DNA of 64,000 nt. Origin: Hydromonas sp. GTDB lineage: Bacteria; Pseudomonadota; Gammaproteobacteria; Burkholderiales; Burkholderiaceae. This document shows, piece by piece, positions 34,243-43,269 of the stretch. The position numbers and the translations under genes are program-made. The notes beneath the pieces are model-generated. The model had not been told where the DNA came from, searched no databases, and worked only from the letters and a program-made list of their open reading frames with translations. Where the stretch lies: the NCBI GenBank assembly GCA_017495165.1, contig JAFEII010000009.1:1-64000 (forward strand). The letters are read 5' to 3'. Every line of letters begins with the position of its first letter. Position 1 is the first letter of the stretch.

Positions 34243-34390
34243 GCCCAATTGATTTGCAAAAAACGAGCAATTAACACAGGCCATTCTTCTTATTCAAACG
34301 CAAAATTTGTGTGCCGCGTCAAAACGGCATGCCAAATTTATCCAAAAACGCAGCACAAATCTGTGCGCGAACCTTATCGACAGACGCATT

Positions 34391-34864
34391 ATGCTCACAC
34401 TTACCTTGTTTTCCGTCAGCCACAAACAGCCCAGCTGGGTCAATGATGCGTTTCAAGAATACGCCAAGCGCCTGCCTGCGCGTGAGTTGAAATTTGAGTT
34501 CAAAGAGATTAAACCCGAGCCGCGTGAAGGCAAAACCATTGCGCACGCGATGGCGCTTGAAGCTGCGCGCATCAACGCAGCACTGCCAAAATCGGCACAT
34601 ACTATTGCGCTGGATGAGCGCGGCGTGGATTTAACCAGCGTTGGATTGGCCAAACAATTGCACATTTGGCAAACGCAGCACAGCCATGTTGCCTTGATTA
34701 TTGGCGGCGCGGATGGCTTAACCGCCGAATTTAAAGCGCAATGCGATGGTCTGATTCGATTGTCCAGCCTCACCTTGCCGCACGGGATGGTGCGTGTTTT
34801 GCTGGCAGAGCAGGTGTATCGCGCCCATGCAATTAACATCAACCACCCGTACCACAGGGCGTAA
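34391..34864 (+). CDS. rlmH: 23S rRNA pseudouridine-1915 N3-methyltransferase RlmH
   Basis: 157 residues from the ATG at 34391; the open frame extends upstream, but homologues start with MLTLTLFSVS-like sequence. A SPOUT methyltransferase of helix 69. The SAM-binding knot is seen in ALDERGVDLTS, ALIIGGADGL, and the C-terminal LSSLTLPHGMVRVLLAEQVYRA then NHPYHRA, which is diagnostic of RlmH. Length is standard. It is often next to rsfS in other bacteria, but not here. Confidence 0.95.
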   Translation: MLTLTLFSVSHKQPSWVNDAFQEYAKRLPARELKFEFKEIKPEPREGKTIAHAMALEAARINAALPKSAHTIALDERGVDLTSVGLAKQLHIWQTQHSHVALIIGGADGLTAEFKAQCDGLIRLSSLTLPHGMVRVLLAEQVYRAHAININHPYHRA

Positions 34865-34970
34865 AATAAGGCTTATTTTGATTGTGAAGCACTTTTAAAT
34901 ATGGTTTAATTCAGCGCTTCAGAACGTTCGTGCTTTTATAAAACAACCACGCAGTACAAAAGGAGTTCAC

Positions 34971-35927
34971 ATGAGTCTTCCAACAGTTTTACAAAACTTA
35001 CGCTTACCGGTGATTTGCGCACCGATGTTCATCGTCTCGTCCCCAGCATTGGTGGCAGCGCAATGTAAATCAGGCATTGTCGGCTCATTTCCCGCCTTAA
35101 ATGCGCGCGGCGACGGCGCTTTGGATGCATGGCTTACCACGCTCAAAGCCGATTTGGCAGCCGATAAAGCGGCGGGCGGCAATCCAGCCCCATTTGCCGT
35201 CAATCAAATCGTGCATGCCTCAAACACCCGTTTGGCTGAGGACATTAACGTCTGTTTGCAACACGAAGTGCCGATTTTTATCACCAGTTTACAAGCGCCG
35301 CCAAAAGAATTGGTGGATGGCGCGCACGCGTACGGCGGGATTATTTTGCACGACGTCATCAATGTGCGCCACGCCCAAAAAGCGATTGAAGCAGGTGTCG
35401 ATGGTTTAATCGTTGTGGCCGCAGGCGCGGGCGGCCATGCTGGGCGCTTGAGTCCCTTTGCACTGGTCGGTGAAATCCGCAAATTTTACAAAGGCTTGAT
35501 TGTGTTGTCAGGCGCAATCACCCAAGGCGACGCGATTTTGGCCGCGCAAGCCATGGGCGCAGATTTGGCGTACATGGGCACGCGTTTTATTGCCACGGTT
35601 GAGGCCAATGCATCTGCCGCGTACAAAGAGGGCATTATTAAAGCAACTGCAAACGACGTCATTTACACCAATTTATTTACGGGCGTGCACGGCAATTATT
35701 TGCGCTCAAGCATTGAGGCGGCGGGTTTAAACCCAGATGATTTGCCCGAAGCGGACAAAACCAAAATGAACTTTGGCTCAGGCGGTGACTCGGCAGCCAA
35801 GGCGTGGAAAGACATTTGGGGCGTCGGTCAAGGGATAGGCTTAATCGACAACGCACCAACCACCGCAGCGCTGGTGGACGCGTTGGAATTTGAGTACCAA
35901 GCTGCGCGTGCGCGGTTGTCGTTGTAA
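34971..35927 (+). CDS. Nitronate monooxygenase family flavoprotein
   Basis: 318 residues. It is an FMN-dependent TIM-barrel of the NMO/2-nitropropane dioxygenase family. Elements seen are LPVICAPMFIVSSPALVAA at the N-terminus, VDGLIVVAAGAGGHAGRLSP (the catalytic/phosphate region with GGHAG), VLSGAITQGDAILAAQAMGADLAYMGTRFIA, and a C-terminal GQGIGLI. Family members oxidise alkyl nitronates or propionate-3-nitronate; the exact substrate cannot be read from sequence. AGGAG lies 6 nt before the ATG. The gene stands alone. Confidence 0.92.
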   Translation: MSLPTVLQNLRLPVICAPMFIVSSPALVAAQCKSGIVGSFPALNARGDGALDAWLTTLKADLAADKAAGGNPAPFAVNQIVHASNTRLAEDINVCLQHEVPIFITSLQAPPKELVDGAHAYGGIILHDVINVRHAQKAIEAGVDGLIVVAAGAGGHAGRLSPFALVGEIRKFYKGLIVLSGAITQGDAILAAQAMGADLAYMGTRFIATVEANASAAYKEGIIKATANDVIYTNLFTGVHGNYLRSSIEAAGLNPDDLPEADKTKMNFGSGGDSAAKAWKDIWGVGQGIGLIDNAPTTAALVDALEFEYQAARARLSL

Positions 35928-35970
35928 TGCTAAATAATGTACGAAAGCTGTGCGAAACGTAGGAAAGCTA

Positions 35971-36015
35971 CGACAGCAACGACAGCAACGACAGCAACGA
36001 CAGCAACGACAGCAA
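35971..36015 (+). repeat. Five tandem copies of a 9-bp unit (CGACAGCAA)
   Basis: CGACAGCAA is repeated five times without a mismatch just after the nitronate monooxygenase stop and before the shared terminator. It is non-coding and too short to be a CRISPR. It is a candidate variable-number repeat. Confidence 0.95.
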
Positions 36016-36035
36016 CCCGAAATTCGCTGTGCAAC

Positions 36036-36065
36036 AAAAAAGCCCTATGCAAATAGGGCTTTTTT
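36036..36065. terminator. Bidirectional terminator between the nitronate monooxygenase gene and the DedA-like gene
   Basis: AAAAAAGCCCTAT-GCAA-ATAGGGCTTTTTT, a perfect 13-bp stem with A and T runs on either side, suits the two convergent genes. Confidence 0.9.
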
Positions 36066-36091
36066 GTTGAAATGCACGCACCAATGGCGCA

Positions 36092-36592
36092 TTAAAATGG
36101 CAAAAATGAGGCGATTTTGTGCCAAAAATCAGCAGGAATCCAAAGCAGCGCAAAGGTCATCGCCACAAATCGGATGAATTTTCCAACCCCCATATACAAC
36201 AAAACCCCGCGCCACGGCAGCTTTGCCCAGCCAGCCATCGCGCAAAGCGCATCGCCCACAACTGGCAGCCATGACAGCAGCAAAATCGGTGCGCCAATCC
36301 GTTGTAGCCACAAAAAATGTTTGGGTTGGTGGTCTGCGTGTCTGTGAATATAAGCGCTTTTCGCACCGTAGCCCATCCAATAAGTGAGCATGCCGCCAAT
36401 GGTGTTGCCCAATGTCGCAACCCCAATCGCCCACCAAAACTGGTCAAAATTAAGTTTGATGTAGCCAAACAAAACCGGTTCGGTTGCCAAAGGCAAGAAT
36501 GTTGCGGAAAGAAACGAGACGACAAAAACCGCCGTCAAGCCAATTTCGGGCAAAGAAAAGTAGTGCAGCAACGTTGTGAGCCATTCGGGCAT
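36092..36592 (-). CDS. DedA/YqaA-family membrane protein
   Basis: 166 residues with four hydrophobic segments. Typical features are FLSATFLPLATEPVLFGY, GNTIGGMLTYWMGYG (the conserved GNxxGGxxxYxxG), PVVGDALCAMAGWAKLPW and a C-terminal GKFIRFV. This is the short YqaA branch of the DedA superfamily, which includes lipid scramblases and undecaprenyl-phosphate flippases; the substrate of this branch is not established. It converges on the nitronate monooxygenase gene. Confidence 0.9.
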   Translation of the reverse strand: MPEWLTTLLHYFSLPEIGLTAVFVVSFLSATFLPLATEPVLFGYIKLNFDQFWWAIGVATLGNTIGGMLTYWMGYGAKSAYIHRHADHQPKHFLWLQRIGAPILLLSWLPVVGDALCAMAGWAKLPWRGVLLYMGVGKFIRFVAMTFALLWIPADFWHKIASFLPF

Positions 36593-36889
36593 TGCAATCC
36601 AATCAAATATAATACAAAAAAGCGCAAAAATGAGCGCACCCGAGATGCCTTACACCTAAAAACCGCCGAGTGCGTCACTACCAGCCTAAGGTTAGATGTT
36701 GAATGGCTCTGCCAATTCAAGCCGCCAACAATAGTGCAAAACCGGTATTTTTGCAAGTACAGACCACGCATTTGTCCCTTGATTTATAGGCTTTGGGGTT
36801 GTCGATATGGGCTGAACCTGTTAATCTAGCCGCTTTCGCGCACGGATTCTTGGGCGCGTTCGATGCCATTCACCCAATCAAAGTCTGTC
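36593..36889. other. Intergenic region between the divergent DedA-like gene and ilvA
   Basis: No RNA gene, terminator or convincing peptide was found. A 21-codon minus-strand reading from the ATG at 36889-36891 exists but has no Shine-Dalgarno, and I do not regard it as a gene. The region must hold the promoters of both flanking genes. Confidence 0.4.
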
Positions 36890-38416
36890 ATGCCATTAAC
36901 CCGCTATTTACAAAAAATTCTCACCTCACGCGTGTATGACGTGACCACCGAAACGCCGCTCGAGCTCGCGCCGCAACTCTCTCGCAAATTAAATAATCAG
37001 GTGTTCCTCAAGCGCGAAGACACGCACGCGGTTTTTTCGTACAAAATTCGTGGCGCATACAACAAAATGGCGCAACTCACGCCCGCCCAACTCAAGCAAG
37101 GCGTGATTACTGCGTCCGCCGGCAACCATGCGCAAGGCGTGGCATTCTCCGCCGCCAAGTTGCAATGCAAAACCTTGATTGTCGTGCCAACCACCACGCC
37201 TGCGATTAAGATTGAAGCGATTCAGCGCTTTGGCGGCGAGTATGTCGAAATCGTTCAGCACGGTGGCTCATACACCGACGCGTATGACCACGCCTTGATT
37301 TTAGAAAAACAACTCAAACTCAATTTTGCCCACCCGTTTGACGACGAAGACGTGATTGCTGGCCAAGGCACCATGGCCATGGAAATTTTGCGTCAGCACA
37401 GCCAGCCACTGCACGCTGTATTTGTACCAGTGGGCGGCGGCGGTGCAATTGCAGGGATTGCCGCGTACATCAAAGCGGTGCGCCCCGAAATTAAAGTGAT
37501 TGGCGTGCAAACGCATGACTCAGCCGCCATGCACGACTCAATCAAAGCAGGCAAACGGGTGACGTTGGCGCACGTGGGGATTTTTGCCGATGGCACAGCG
37601 GTCAAGCAGCCGGGCAAACACACCTTCCAATTGGTGCAGCAATACGTGGACGACTTTGTGTTGGTTGACACCAATGATATTTGCGACGCAATCAAAGACG
37701 TGTTTCAAGACACACGCTCGATTTTAGAGCCGTCAGGCGCATTGGCATTGGCGGGGCTCAAAGCCTATGTTGAGCTGCACCAATTAAAAAACAAGCATTT
37801 GGTCGCCATTGCTTCAGGTGCCAATACCAATTTTGACCGATTGCGTTTTGTGGCAGACCGCGCAGAAGCAGGCAACGCACGCGAAGCCTTGCTCGCAGTC
37901 ACCATTCCGGAGGAACGCGGCTCGTTTCAGCGCCTGTGCGCCTTGGTGGGCGAGCAGCGCAGCGTCACCGAGTTTAATTACCGCATGAACGACGCGCAGA
38001 AAGCGCATTTAATGGTCGGCATCGCCGTCACCAGCCACGATGAATCAAGCAAAATCGTCACCAAATTTGGCAAACAAGGCTTTGAAACCATCGACTTAAG
38101 CGACAACGAATTGGCCAAACAACATGTGCGCAGCATGATAGGCGGCGCGAGCAAGGGCGCGGTGGACGAGTTGATTTACCGATTTGATTTCCCCGAGCGC
38201 GCCGGCGTTTTGATGGGGTTTTTAACCAGCGTTTCGCCGCATTGGAACATTTCCTTATTCCAATACCGCAATCAAGGCGGCGACTTTGGCAGTGTTTTGG
38301 TCGGCATTCAAGTGCCAGTGAGCGAACGCACACAGTTTGAAGAGTTGTTGCCTCAGCTGGGATTGCGCTTTTGGGACGAAACCAACAACCCTGTTTATCG
38401 CTTGTTTTTACAATAA
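36890..38416 (+). CDS. ilvA: Threonine ammonia-lyase (biosynthetic threonine dehydratase)
   Basis: 508 residues from the ATG at 36890, which gives the usual start (LTRYLQKILTSRVYDV); an in-frame ATG at 36863 is possible. It converts threonine to 2-oxobutanoate, the first step of isoleucine synthesis. The PLP-binding Lys52 is in FSYKIRGAYNKM; TASAGNHAQGVAFSA and VPVGGGGAIAGIA bind the cofactor. The C-terminal third carries two ACT-like regulatory domains (about residues 330-505, PEERGSFQRLCALVG, then FPERAGVLMGFL), indicating feedback control by isoleucine. Confidence 0.95.
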   Translation: MPLTRYLQKILTSRVYDVTTETPLELAPQLSRKLNNQVFLKREDTHAVFSYKIRGAYNKMAQLTPAQLKQGVITASAGNHAQGVAFSAAKLQCKTLIVVPTTTPAIKIEAIQRFGGEYVEIVQHGGSYTDAYDHALILEKQLKLNFAHPFDDEDVIAGQGTMAMEILRQHSQPLHAVFVPVGGGGAIAGIAAYIKAVRPEIKVIGVQTHDSAAMHDSIKAGKRVTLAHVGIFADGTAVKQPGKHTFQLVQQYVDDFVLVDTNDICDAIKDVFQDTRSILEPSGALALAGLKAYVELHQLKNKHLVAIASGANTNFDRLRFVADRAEAGNAREALLAVTIPEERGSFQRLCALVGEQRSVTEFNYRMNDAQKAHLMVGIAVTSHDESSKIVTKFGKQGFETIDLSDNELAKQHVRSMIGGASKGAVDELIYRFDFPERAGVLMGFLTSVSPHWNISLFQYRNQGGDFGSVLVGIQVPVSERTQFEELLPQLGLRFWDETNNPVYRLFLQ

Positions 38417-38449
38417 ACCAAACGACACCATATTTTATAAAAAACACCC

Positions 38450-39100
38450 ATGAACATCACCATCATCCCCGTGACCCCATTCCAGCAAAACTGCTCGCTG
38501 ATTGTGTGCAAACAAACCAATGACGCCGCGATTGTTGACCCAGGCGGTGACATTGAGCAGCTTTTGGCCGCCATTCACAAAGCGGGCGCAAAAGTCACGC
38601 AAATTTTATTGACCCACGGCCATTTGGATCACGTGGCGGGCGCGCCTGAACTGGCGGCTGCGCTGGGGCATATTCCAATTATCGGGCCGCACCTTGGCGA
38701 CAAATTTTGGCTCGATGCGCTCACGGAGCAATCCGCGCGGTTTGGCTTTGGTCACGCGCGGGCATTTTTGCCCAACCAATGGCTTTCTGAAGGCGATGCG
38801 GTTACAGTTGGCGTTCACTCACTTGAGGTCATTCATTGCCCTGGCCACACACCTGGGCATGTGGTTTTTTATGCAAAATCCCAGCAAATCGCTTGGGTGG
38901 GCGATGTGATTTTTCAAAACTCAATTGGCCGCACAGATTTTCCGCAAGGCAATCACGCCGATTTAATCAGCAGCATTACGGACAAGTTATTGCCGCTGGG
39001 CGACGATGTGCAATTTGTGCCAGGGCACGGCAACACGTCTACTTTTGGGGCAGAAAGAATCAACAACCCGCATTTAAAAATCGGTAAAAAATACTCATGA
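38450..39100 (+). CDS. Metallo-beta-lactamase-fold hydrolase, glyoxalase II-like (YcbL type)
   Basis: 216 residues. The metal-binding motif THGHLDHVAG (HxHxDH) is complete, with further ligands in HCPGHTPGHVVF, WVGDVIF and the C-terminal FVPGHGNTST. It is shorter than true glyoxalase II because the C-terminal substrate domain is missing, as in YcbL/GloC-type enzymes that cleave S-lactoylglutathione or similar thioesters. Its stop overlaps the next gene by 4 nt. Confidence 0.9.
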   Translation: MNITIIPVTPFQQNCSLIVCKQTNDAAIVDPGGDIEQLLAAIHKAGAKVTQILLTHGHLDHVAGAPELAAALGHIPIIGPHLGDKFWLDALTEQSARFGFGHARAFLPNQWLSEGDAVTVGVHSLEVIHCPGHTPGHVVFYAKSQQIAWVGDVIFQNSIGRTDFPQGNHADLISSITDKLLPLGDDVQFVPGHGNTSTFGAERINNPHLKIGKKYS

Positions 39101-39921
39101 AACGACTCTTAATCATTGCGACAAGTGCATTTTTTCTCTGCGCAAACGCCGCTCAAGCTGGTTTTTTTGCAGAACCGCAATACCAGAACAAGGACGTGCT
39201 AACAATTGTTTTTGGTACGGATGTAACGTATGTGCCGTTTGAATCGACCAATTCAAACGGCGAGATTATTGGTTTTGATATTGACTTGGGCAAGGCGATT
39301 TGCGCTGAAATTCACGCCAGATGCACGTTTGTGAGCCAAGAGTTTGATGGCATTATTGCGGGTTTGAATGCAAAAAAATATGATGCGATTTTGTCGTCGT
39401 TAAGTATTACCCCAGAACGGGCGCGGCACGTTGACTTTACGCAAGCGATTTGGGATGCGCCAAATGCTTTGGTAAGCCTTAAAACGCAGCCACTTAAAGC
39501 CAATAATTCTGCACTCAAGGGCAAAAAATTAGCGGTGCAAATGGGGACGGTTCAAGAGAGCTTTGCAAAAAAACACTTCCCCAGCGCCAAAGTTAAAAGC
39601 TATAAAACCATTGAAGGCATGTACAACGCGTTGCGCACAGGGCACGCGGATGCTGCATTTATGGATCAAGTAACCCCTTCTTTTGTTCCGCCTGGCGACA
39701 AACGATTCCAGATCACCGATTCCGTTCTAAGCAGCGCAGACCGAGAAACCTTGGGGCAAGGCACTGCAATTGCAGTACGCAAAAATGACCATCTATTATT
39801 GCGTGAGCTTAATCGCGGTTTTGACGCGATTCGCGCCAACGGCACATATCAAAAAATCGCGCAAGAATATTTCACATTCAATATTTACAACCACGAATCC
39901 CCGCTGAGTCAGCATTTTTAA
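39097..39921 (+). CDS. Periplasmic amino-acid-binding protein of an ABC transporter (Arg/Lys type)
   Basis: 274 residues with signal peptide (LLIIATSAFFLCANAAQA). Solute-binding protein family 3 features: VTYVPFESTNSNGEIIGFDIDLGKAIC, FDGIIAGLNAKKYDAILSSLSITPERA, the hinge region KLAVQMGTVQESFA, and ALRTGHADAAFMD. It resembles ArtI/ArgT-type basic amino-acid binders. No permease or ATPase is adjacent, so it may be an orphan receptor. Being 10 bp upstream of a basic amino-acid decarboxylase supports a substrate such as arginine, lysine or ornithine (inference). Confidence 0.9.
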   Translation: MKRLLIIATSAFFLCANAAQAGFFAEPQYQNKDVLTIVFGTDVTYVPFESTNSNGEIIGFDIDLGKAICAEIHARCTFVSQEFDGIIAGLNAKKYDAILSSLSITPERARHVDFTQAIWDAPNALVSLKTQPLKANNSALKGKKLAVQMGTVQESFAKKHFPSAKVKSYKTIEGMYNALRTGHADAAFMDQVTPSFVPPGDKRFQITDSVLSSADRETLGQGTAIAVRKNDHLLLRELNRGFDAIRANGTYQKIAQEYFTFNIYNHESPLSQHF

Positions 39922-39931
39922 AGGACGCATC

Positions 39932-42190
39932 ATGCAATTTAACTTCCCCATTATTATTGTCGACAAAGACTTTCGCACCGATAATTTGTCAGGCTCGGGC
40001 ATGCGCGAGCTGGCCAGCGCGATTGAAGCGCAAGGCGTCAATGTGTTGGCAGTCACGCACGCCAATGATTTTCTTGGGCTGGCGCAGCAAGCGGCGCGTG
40101 CCTCCGCGTTTATTGTGTCGGTGGACGAGCCTGAAGACGGCTCAATGCAGCAAGAGGATGCGGCGCAATTGGCGATTGATAATTTGCGCGCCTTGGTCAC
40201 CGAAATTCGCCGCCGCAACGCAGATATTCCGATTTTTTTGTATGGCCGTACCCACACATCGCGCCACTTGCCTACCGACATTTTGCGTGAAATGCACGGT
40301 TTTATTCACATGTTTGAAGACACCAATGAGTTTATGGCGCGCCACGTGTTGCGCGAAGCCAAAAGCTATTTGGACAGCTTGCTCACCCCGTTTTTTAAAG
40401 GGCTGGTCAATTATTCTAAAAACTCATCGTACTCATGGCACGCACCGGGTCACTCGGGCGGGGTGGCGTTTCTCAAAAGCCCCGTTGGCCAAATGTACCA
40501 TCAATTTTTTGGCGAAAACATGCTGCGCGCCGATGTGTGCAATGCGGTTGAAGAGCTCGGCCAGCCCTTGTTGCACACGGGGCCAGTCTTGGAGTCAGAA
40601 CAAAACGCCGCGCGGATTTTTAAGGCAGACCATTGCTTTTTTGTGACCAACGGCACATCAACTTCTAACAAAATGGTGTGGCACGCCACGGCAGCCGCAG
40701 GCGACATTGTGATTGTGGACAGGAACTGCCACAAATCAATTTTGCACGCGATTATTATGATTGGCGCCATTCCGATTTTCTTAACCCCAACCCGCAATAA
40801 ATTGGGTTTGATTGGGCCCATCCCAAGCTCAGAGTTTTCGATGGAAACCATCCAGCGCAAAATCGACGCGCACCCGTTTATTACCAACAAAGCCAAAAAG
40901 CCAAAAATTCTAACCCTCACGCAATGCACGTATGACGGCGTGATGTACAACGCGCAGCGCATCAAAAAAATGCTGGATGGCAAAATCAGCACCTTGCATT
41001 TTGATGAGGCTTGGCAGCCGCACGCCTACTTTCACCCGTTTTATGAAAACCATTACGCAATTAACGGCGAGGCTGGGCGCGCCAATGACTCCTTGGTGTT
41101 TTCAACCCAATCCACCCACAAATTGCTCGCAGCATTGTCGCAAGCCTCGCAAATTTTGGCGCAAGACGCCAAAAATCAGCCGCTTGACCGCCACCGTTTT
41201 AATGAAGCGTATTTGATGCACGCCTCCACCAGCCCGCAATACTCGATTATTGCCTCGTGCGACGTGGCAGCCGCCATGATGGAAGGGCCAAACGGCTTGG
41301 CGCTCACCAACGACAGCTTGATTGAGGCGATGGATTTCCGTCATGCCATGCGCAAAGCGGACGATGAATACGAGGACTCTTGGTGGTTTAAAGTCTGGGG
41401 GCCAAACGACATCCCCGACGTTGGGGTGGGCGCGCAAAGCGATTGGGCGATTTTGCCAAACGACGCGTGGCATGGCTTTGGTGAAATTGAAGCGGACATG
41501 AATATCTTGGACCCGATTAAAACCACCATTTTGATGCCGGGTTTGGATATGGAAGGTAATTTTGGCGAATTTGGCATCCCTGGGGCAATGGTGGCGCGGT
41601 ATTTGGCCGATTACGGCATCATTATTGAAAAAATTGGTCTGTACTCGATATTTTTGATTTTTAGCATTGGGATTACCAAAGGCAAATGGAACACGCTGGT
41701 GACCGAGCTGCAGCAATTCAAAGATATTTTTGATGAAAACAAACCGTTGGCGCGGATTTTTCCAGACTTTGTCAAAGAGCATCCGTGCTATGCCAAACTG
41801 GGGATGAAAGATTTGTGCCAAGCAATTCATGCCTCGTACAAACAGCACGACATCGCCAATATTGTGCACGATATGTACATCGAACCCGTGATTCCCGCCA
41901 TGCGCCCCGCTGATGCGTGGGCAAAAGCGATTAACCGCGAAACCATCCGCGTGGATGTCATGGAACTCACCACCGAACACGTCACCGCATCATTGGTGAC
42001 GCCATATCCGCCTGGTATTCCACTGCTGGTGCCCGGTGAAAAATTCAACCACCGAATTATTGACTTTTTACGGTTTGCGCTCGACTTTAATGGCCAATTC
42101 CCTGGCTTTGAGCAAGACGTGCACGGCATGATTAAAGTGAAAATTGACGGCAAACTACGCTATTTTGTTGACTGCGTTGTGCTTGATTGA
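39932..42190 (+). CDS. PLP-dependent arginine/lysine/ornithine decarboxylase
   Basis: 752 residues, fold type I decarboxylase of the AdiA/CadA/SpeC group. An N-terminal response-regulator-like wing (about residues 1-130) precedes the PLP domain. Key segments are SYSWHAPGHSGGVAFLKSP, FFVTNGTSTSNKMVWHA, LTLTQCTYDGVMYN, LHFDEAWQPHA, and STQSTHKLLAALSQAS with PLP Lys397. The C-terminus TPYPPGIPLLVPGE is standard. STHKLLAALSQAS is closest to arginine-type enzymes, but substrate cannot be fixed from sequence alone. Such enzymes give acid resistance or make polyamines. It is followed by a PuuD-like gene. Confidence 0.93.
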   Translation: MQFNFPIIIVDKDFRTDNLSGSGMRELASAIEAQGVNVLAVTHANDFLGLAQQAARASAFIVSVDEPEDGSMQQEDAAQLAIDNLRALVTEIRRRNADIPIFLYGRTHTSRHLPTDILREMHGFIHMFEDTNEFMARHVLREAKSYLDSLLTPFFKGLVNYSKNSSYSWHAPGHSGGVAFLKSPVGQMYHQFFGENMLRADVCNAVEELGQPLLHTGPVLESEQNAARIFKADHCFFVTNGTSTSNKMVWHATAAAGDIVIVDRNCHKSILHAIIMIGAIPIFLTPTRNKLGLIGPIPSSEFSMETIQRKIDAHPFITNKAKKPKILTLTQCTYDGVMYNAQRIKKMLDGKISTLHFDEAWQPHAYFHPFYENHYAINGEAGRANDSLVFSTQSTHKLLAALSQASQILAQDAKNQPLDRHRFNEAYLMHASTSPQYSIIASCDVAAAMMEGPNGLALTNDSLIEAMDFRHAMRKADDEYEDSWWFKVWGPNDIPDVGVGAQSDWAILPNDAWHGFGEIEADMNILDPIKTTILMPGLDMEGNFGEFGIPGAMVARYLADYGIIIEKIGLYSIFLIFSIGITKGKWNTLVTELQQFKDIFDENKPLARIFPDFVKEHPCYAKLGMKDLCQAIHASYKQHDIANIVHDMYIEPVIPAMRPADAWAKAINRETIRVDVMELTTEHVTASLVTPYPPGIPLLVPGEKFNHRIIDFLRFALDFNGQFPGFEQDVHGMIKVKIDGKLRYFVDCVVLD

Positions 42191-42280
42191 TGCGCGCAGC
42201 ACCGACTGTCTTCTGATTTGCCCCGCAAGTGGTACTGTCAAAAAACGGTTGGATAAATTATCGTGCGAACAGGAGGAATT

Positions 42281-43066
42281 ATGAGTAAAACCACACAAAA
42301 CAGCAACAAACCCTTTGTTTTAATGACCTCAGGTGCGCGCACCTATTCGGACACCATTTATCAAGTACTCGGCAAAAAATACATGGACCCTGTATTTTCA
42401 GTCTCAAACTGCTTGCCACTGGTTTACCCAACCTGCTTTGGCACAGATGCGATTGAGCAATATCTCAGCATGGTCGATGGTGTTTTTTGCTCGGGCGCAT
42501 CGAGCAACATCAACCCCGAATTGTATGGCCAAGACTGGCAAACGCCAGACGCCCTCCAAGACCATGGTCGTGACAATGTTGACGTGATTTTGATTCGCAA
42601 AGCGCTTGAAATGGGCGTGCCTGTTTTAGGCGTGTGTCGCGGCTTTCAAGAAATGAACGTTGCCTTTGGTGGCGATTTACATCAAAAACTGCATGAAGTT
42701 GATGGCTTAATGGATCACCGCGAACTGCGCGCCGCAGACGGCTCAGAATTGCCCGTTCCTCTGCAATATGACCCAAACCACAGCGTGAAACTGGTCGAGG
42801 GTACATGGTTTAGCGAATTGATGGGACAAAACGAGTTTATGGTTAATTCATTGCATGGCCAAGGAATCAAAACCTTGGCGCCCAACCTGCAAGCGCTTGC
42901 ACATGCGCCAGACGGCGTCGTTGAAGCGCTGACTTGCCCAGAGTACCGTCAATTTAATTTGGGCGTGCAGTGGCACCCAGAATGGGAAACATTGCGCAAC
43001 CCGTTGTCGATTAAAATATTCGAAGCGTTTGGCAAGGCCTGCTGGCAGCGCAATCAAACGCGTTAA
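42281..43066 (+). CDS. Class I glutamine amidotransferase-like hydrolase (PuuD-like)
   Basis: 261 residues. AGGAGGAATT directly before the ATG fixes the start. The gamma-glutamyl-GABA hydrolase (peptidase C26) motifs are present: GVFCSGASSNINPELYG, nucleophile Cys119 in VLGVCRGFQEMNVAFGG, and the catalytic His/Glu in LGVQWHPEWE, plus VNSLHGQGIK. PuuD cleaves gamma-glutamyl-GABA in putrescine catabolism. Its position after a basic amino-acid decarboxylase supports a polyamine role, but no other puu genes are nearby. Confidence 0.88.
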   Translation: MSKTTQNSNKPFVLMTSGARTYSDTIYQVLGKKYMDPVFSVSNCLPLVYPTCFGTDAIEQYLSMVDGVFCSGASSNINPELYGQDWQTPDALQDHGRDNVDVILIRKALEMGVPVLGVCRGFQEMNVAFGGDLHQKLHEVDGLMDHRELRAADGSELPVPLQYDPNHSVKLVEGTWFSELMGQNEFMVNSLHGQGIKTLAPNLQALAHAPDGVVEALTCPEYRQFNLGVQWHPEWETLRNPLSIKIFEAFGKACWQRNQTR

Positions 43067-43096
43067 AACCGTTTGGGGTGCGACATATTTGGACTT

Positions 43097-43123
43097 AAAA
43101 ACACGGGCTGCCCGTGTTTTTTT
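43097..43123 (+). terminator. Intrinsic terminator after the PuuD-like gene
   Basis: AAAAACACGGG-CTG-CCCGTGTTTTTTT: a perfect stem ending in a T-run. Confidence 0.9.
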
Positions 43124-43189
43124 ATACAAAATTGCCGTCCGCAGATTCTCCACAATTGGTGTTTATATTTGTGTTTCGTTTCTAGAGTA

Positions 43190-43219
43190 TTGGCGCATTT
43201 GAGCATTGGATGCTAAAAT
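43190..43219 (+). promoter_or_regulatory. Possible sigma-70 promoter of rpoH
   Basis: TTGGCG (43190-43195), 18-nt spacer, TAAAAT (43214-43219), about 50 nt before the rpoH start. No heat-shock (sigma-32) type consensus was noticed. Confidence 0.4.
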
Positions 43220-43269
43220 ACACGTTGCATGTGCGTTCACATGCAAATCATCCATTAGGAGTTCAAGAC

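Noticed and set aside
35971-36015. Possible CRISPR array
   Set aside because: Units are 9 bp and directly contiguous with no spacers, and no cas genes are nearby.
36317-36829. 170-codon plus-strand frame opposite the DedA-like gene
   Set aside because: The minus strand encodes conserved DedA/YqaA membrane segments; the plus-strand product is Cys/Arg-rich with no features.
36824-36891. A 21-codon minus-strand peptide upstream of ilvA
   Set aside because: It has no Shine-Dalgarno, is very short, and has no attenuator-like run of isoleucine, valine or leucine codons that would suggest an ilv leader peptide.
39796-40281. 161-codon minus-strand frame across the binding protein/decarboxylase junction
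   Set aside because: It crosses the boundary of two well-supported plus-strand genes and has no homology features.
41102-41980. 292-codon open frame on the minus strand inside the decarboxylase gene
   Set aside because: It is antisense to a highly conserved PLP decarboxylase; the translation is His/Arg-rich without any recognisable motif and there is no Shine-Dalgarno. It is a codon-bias shadow.
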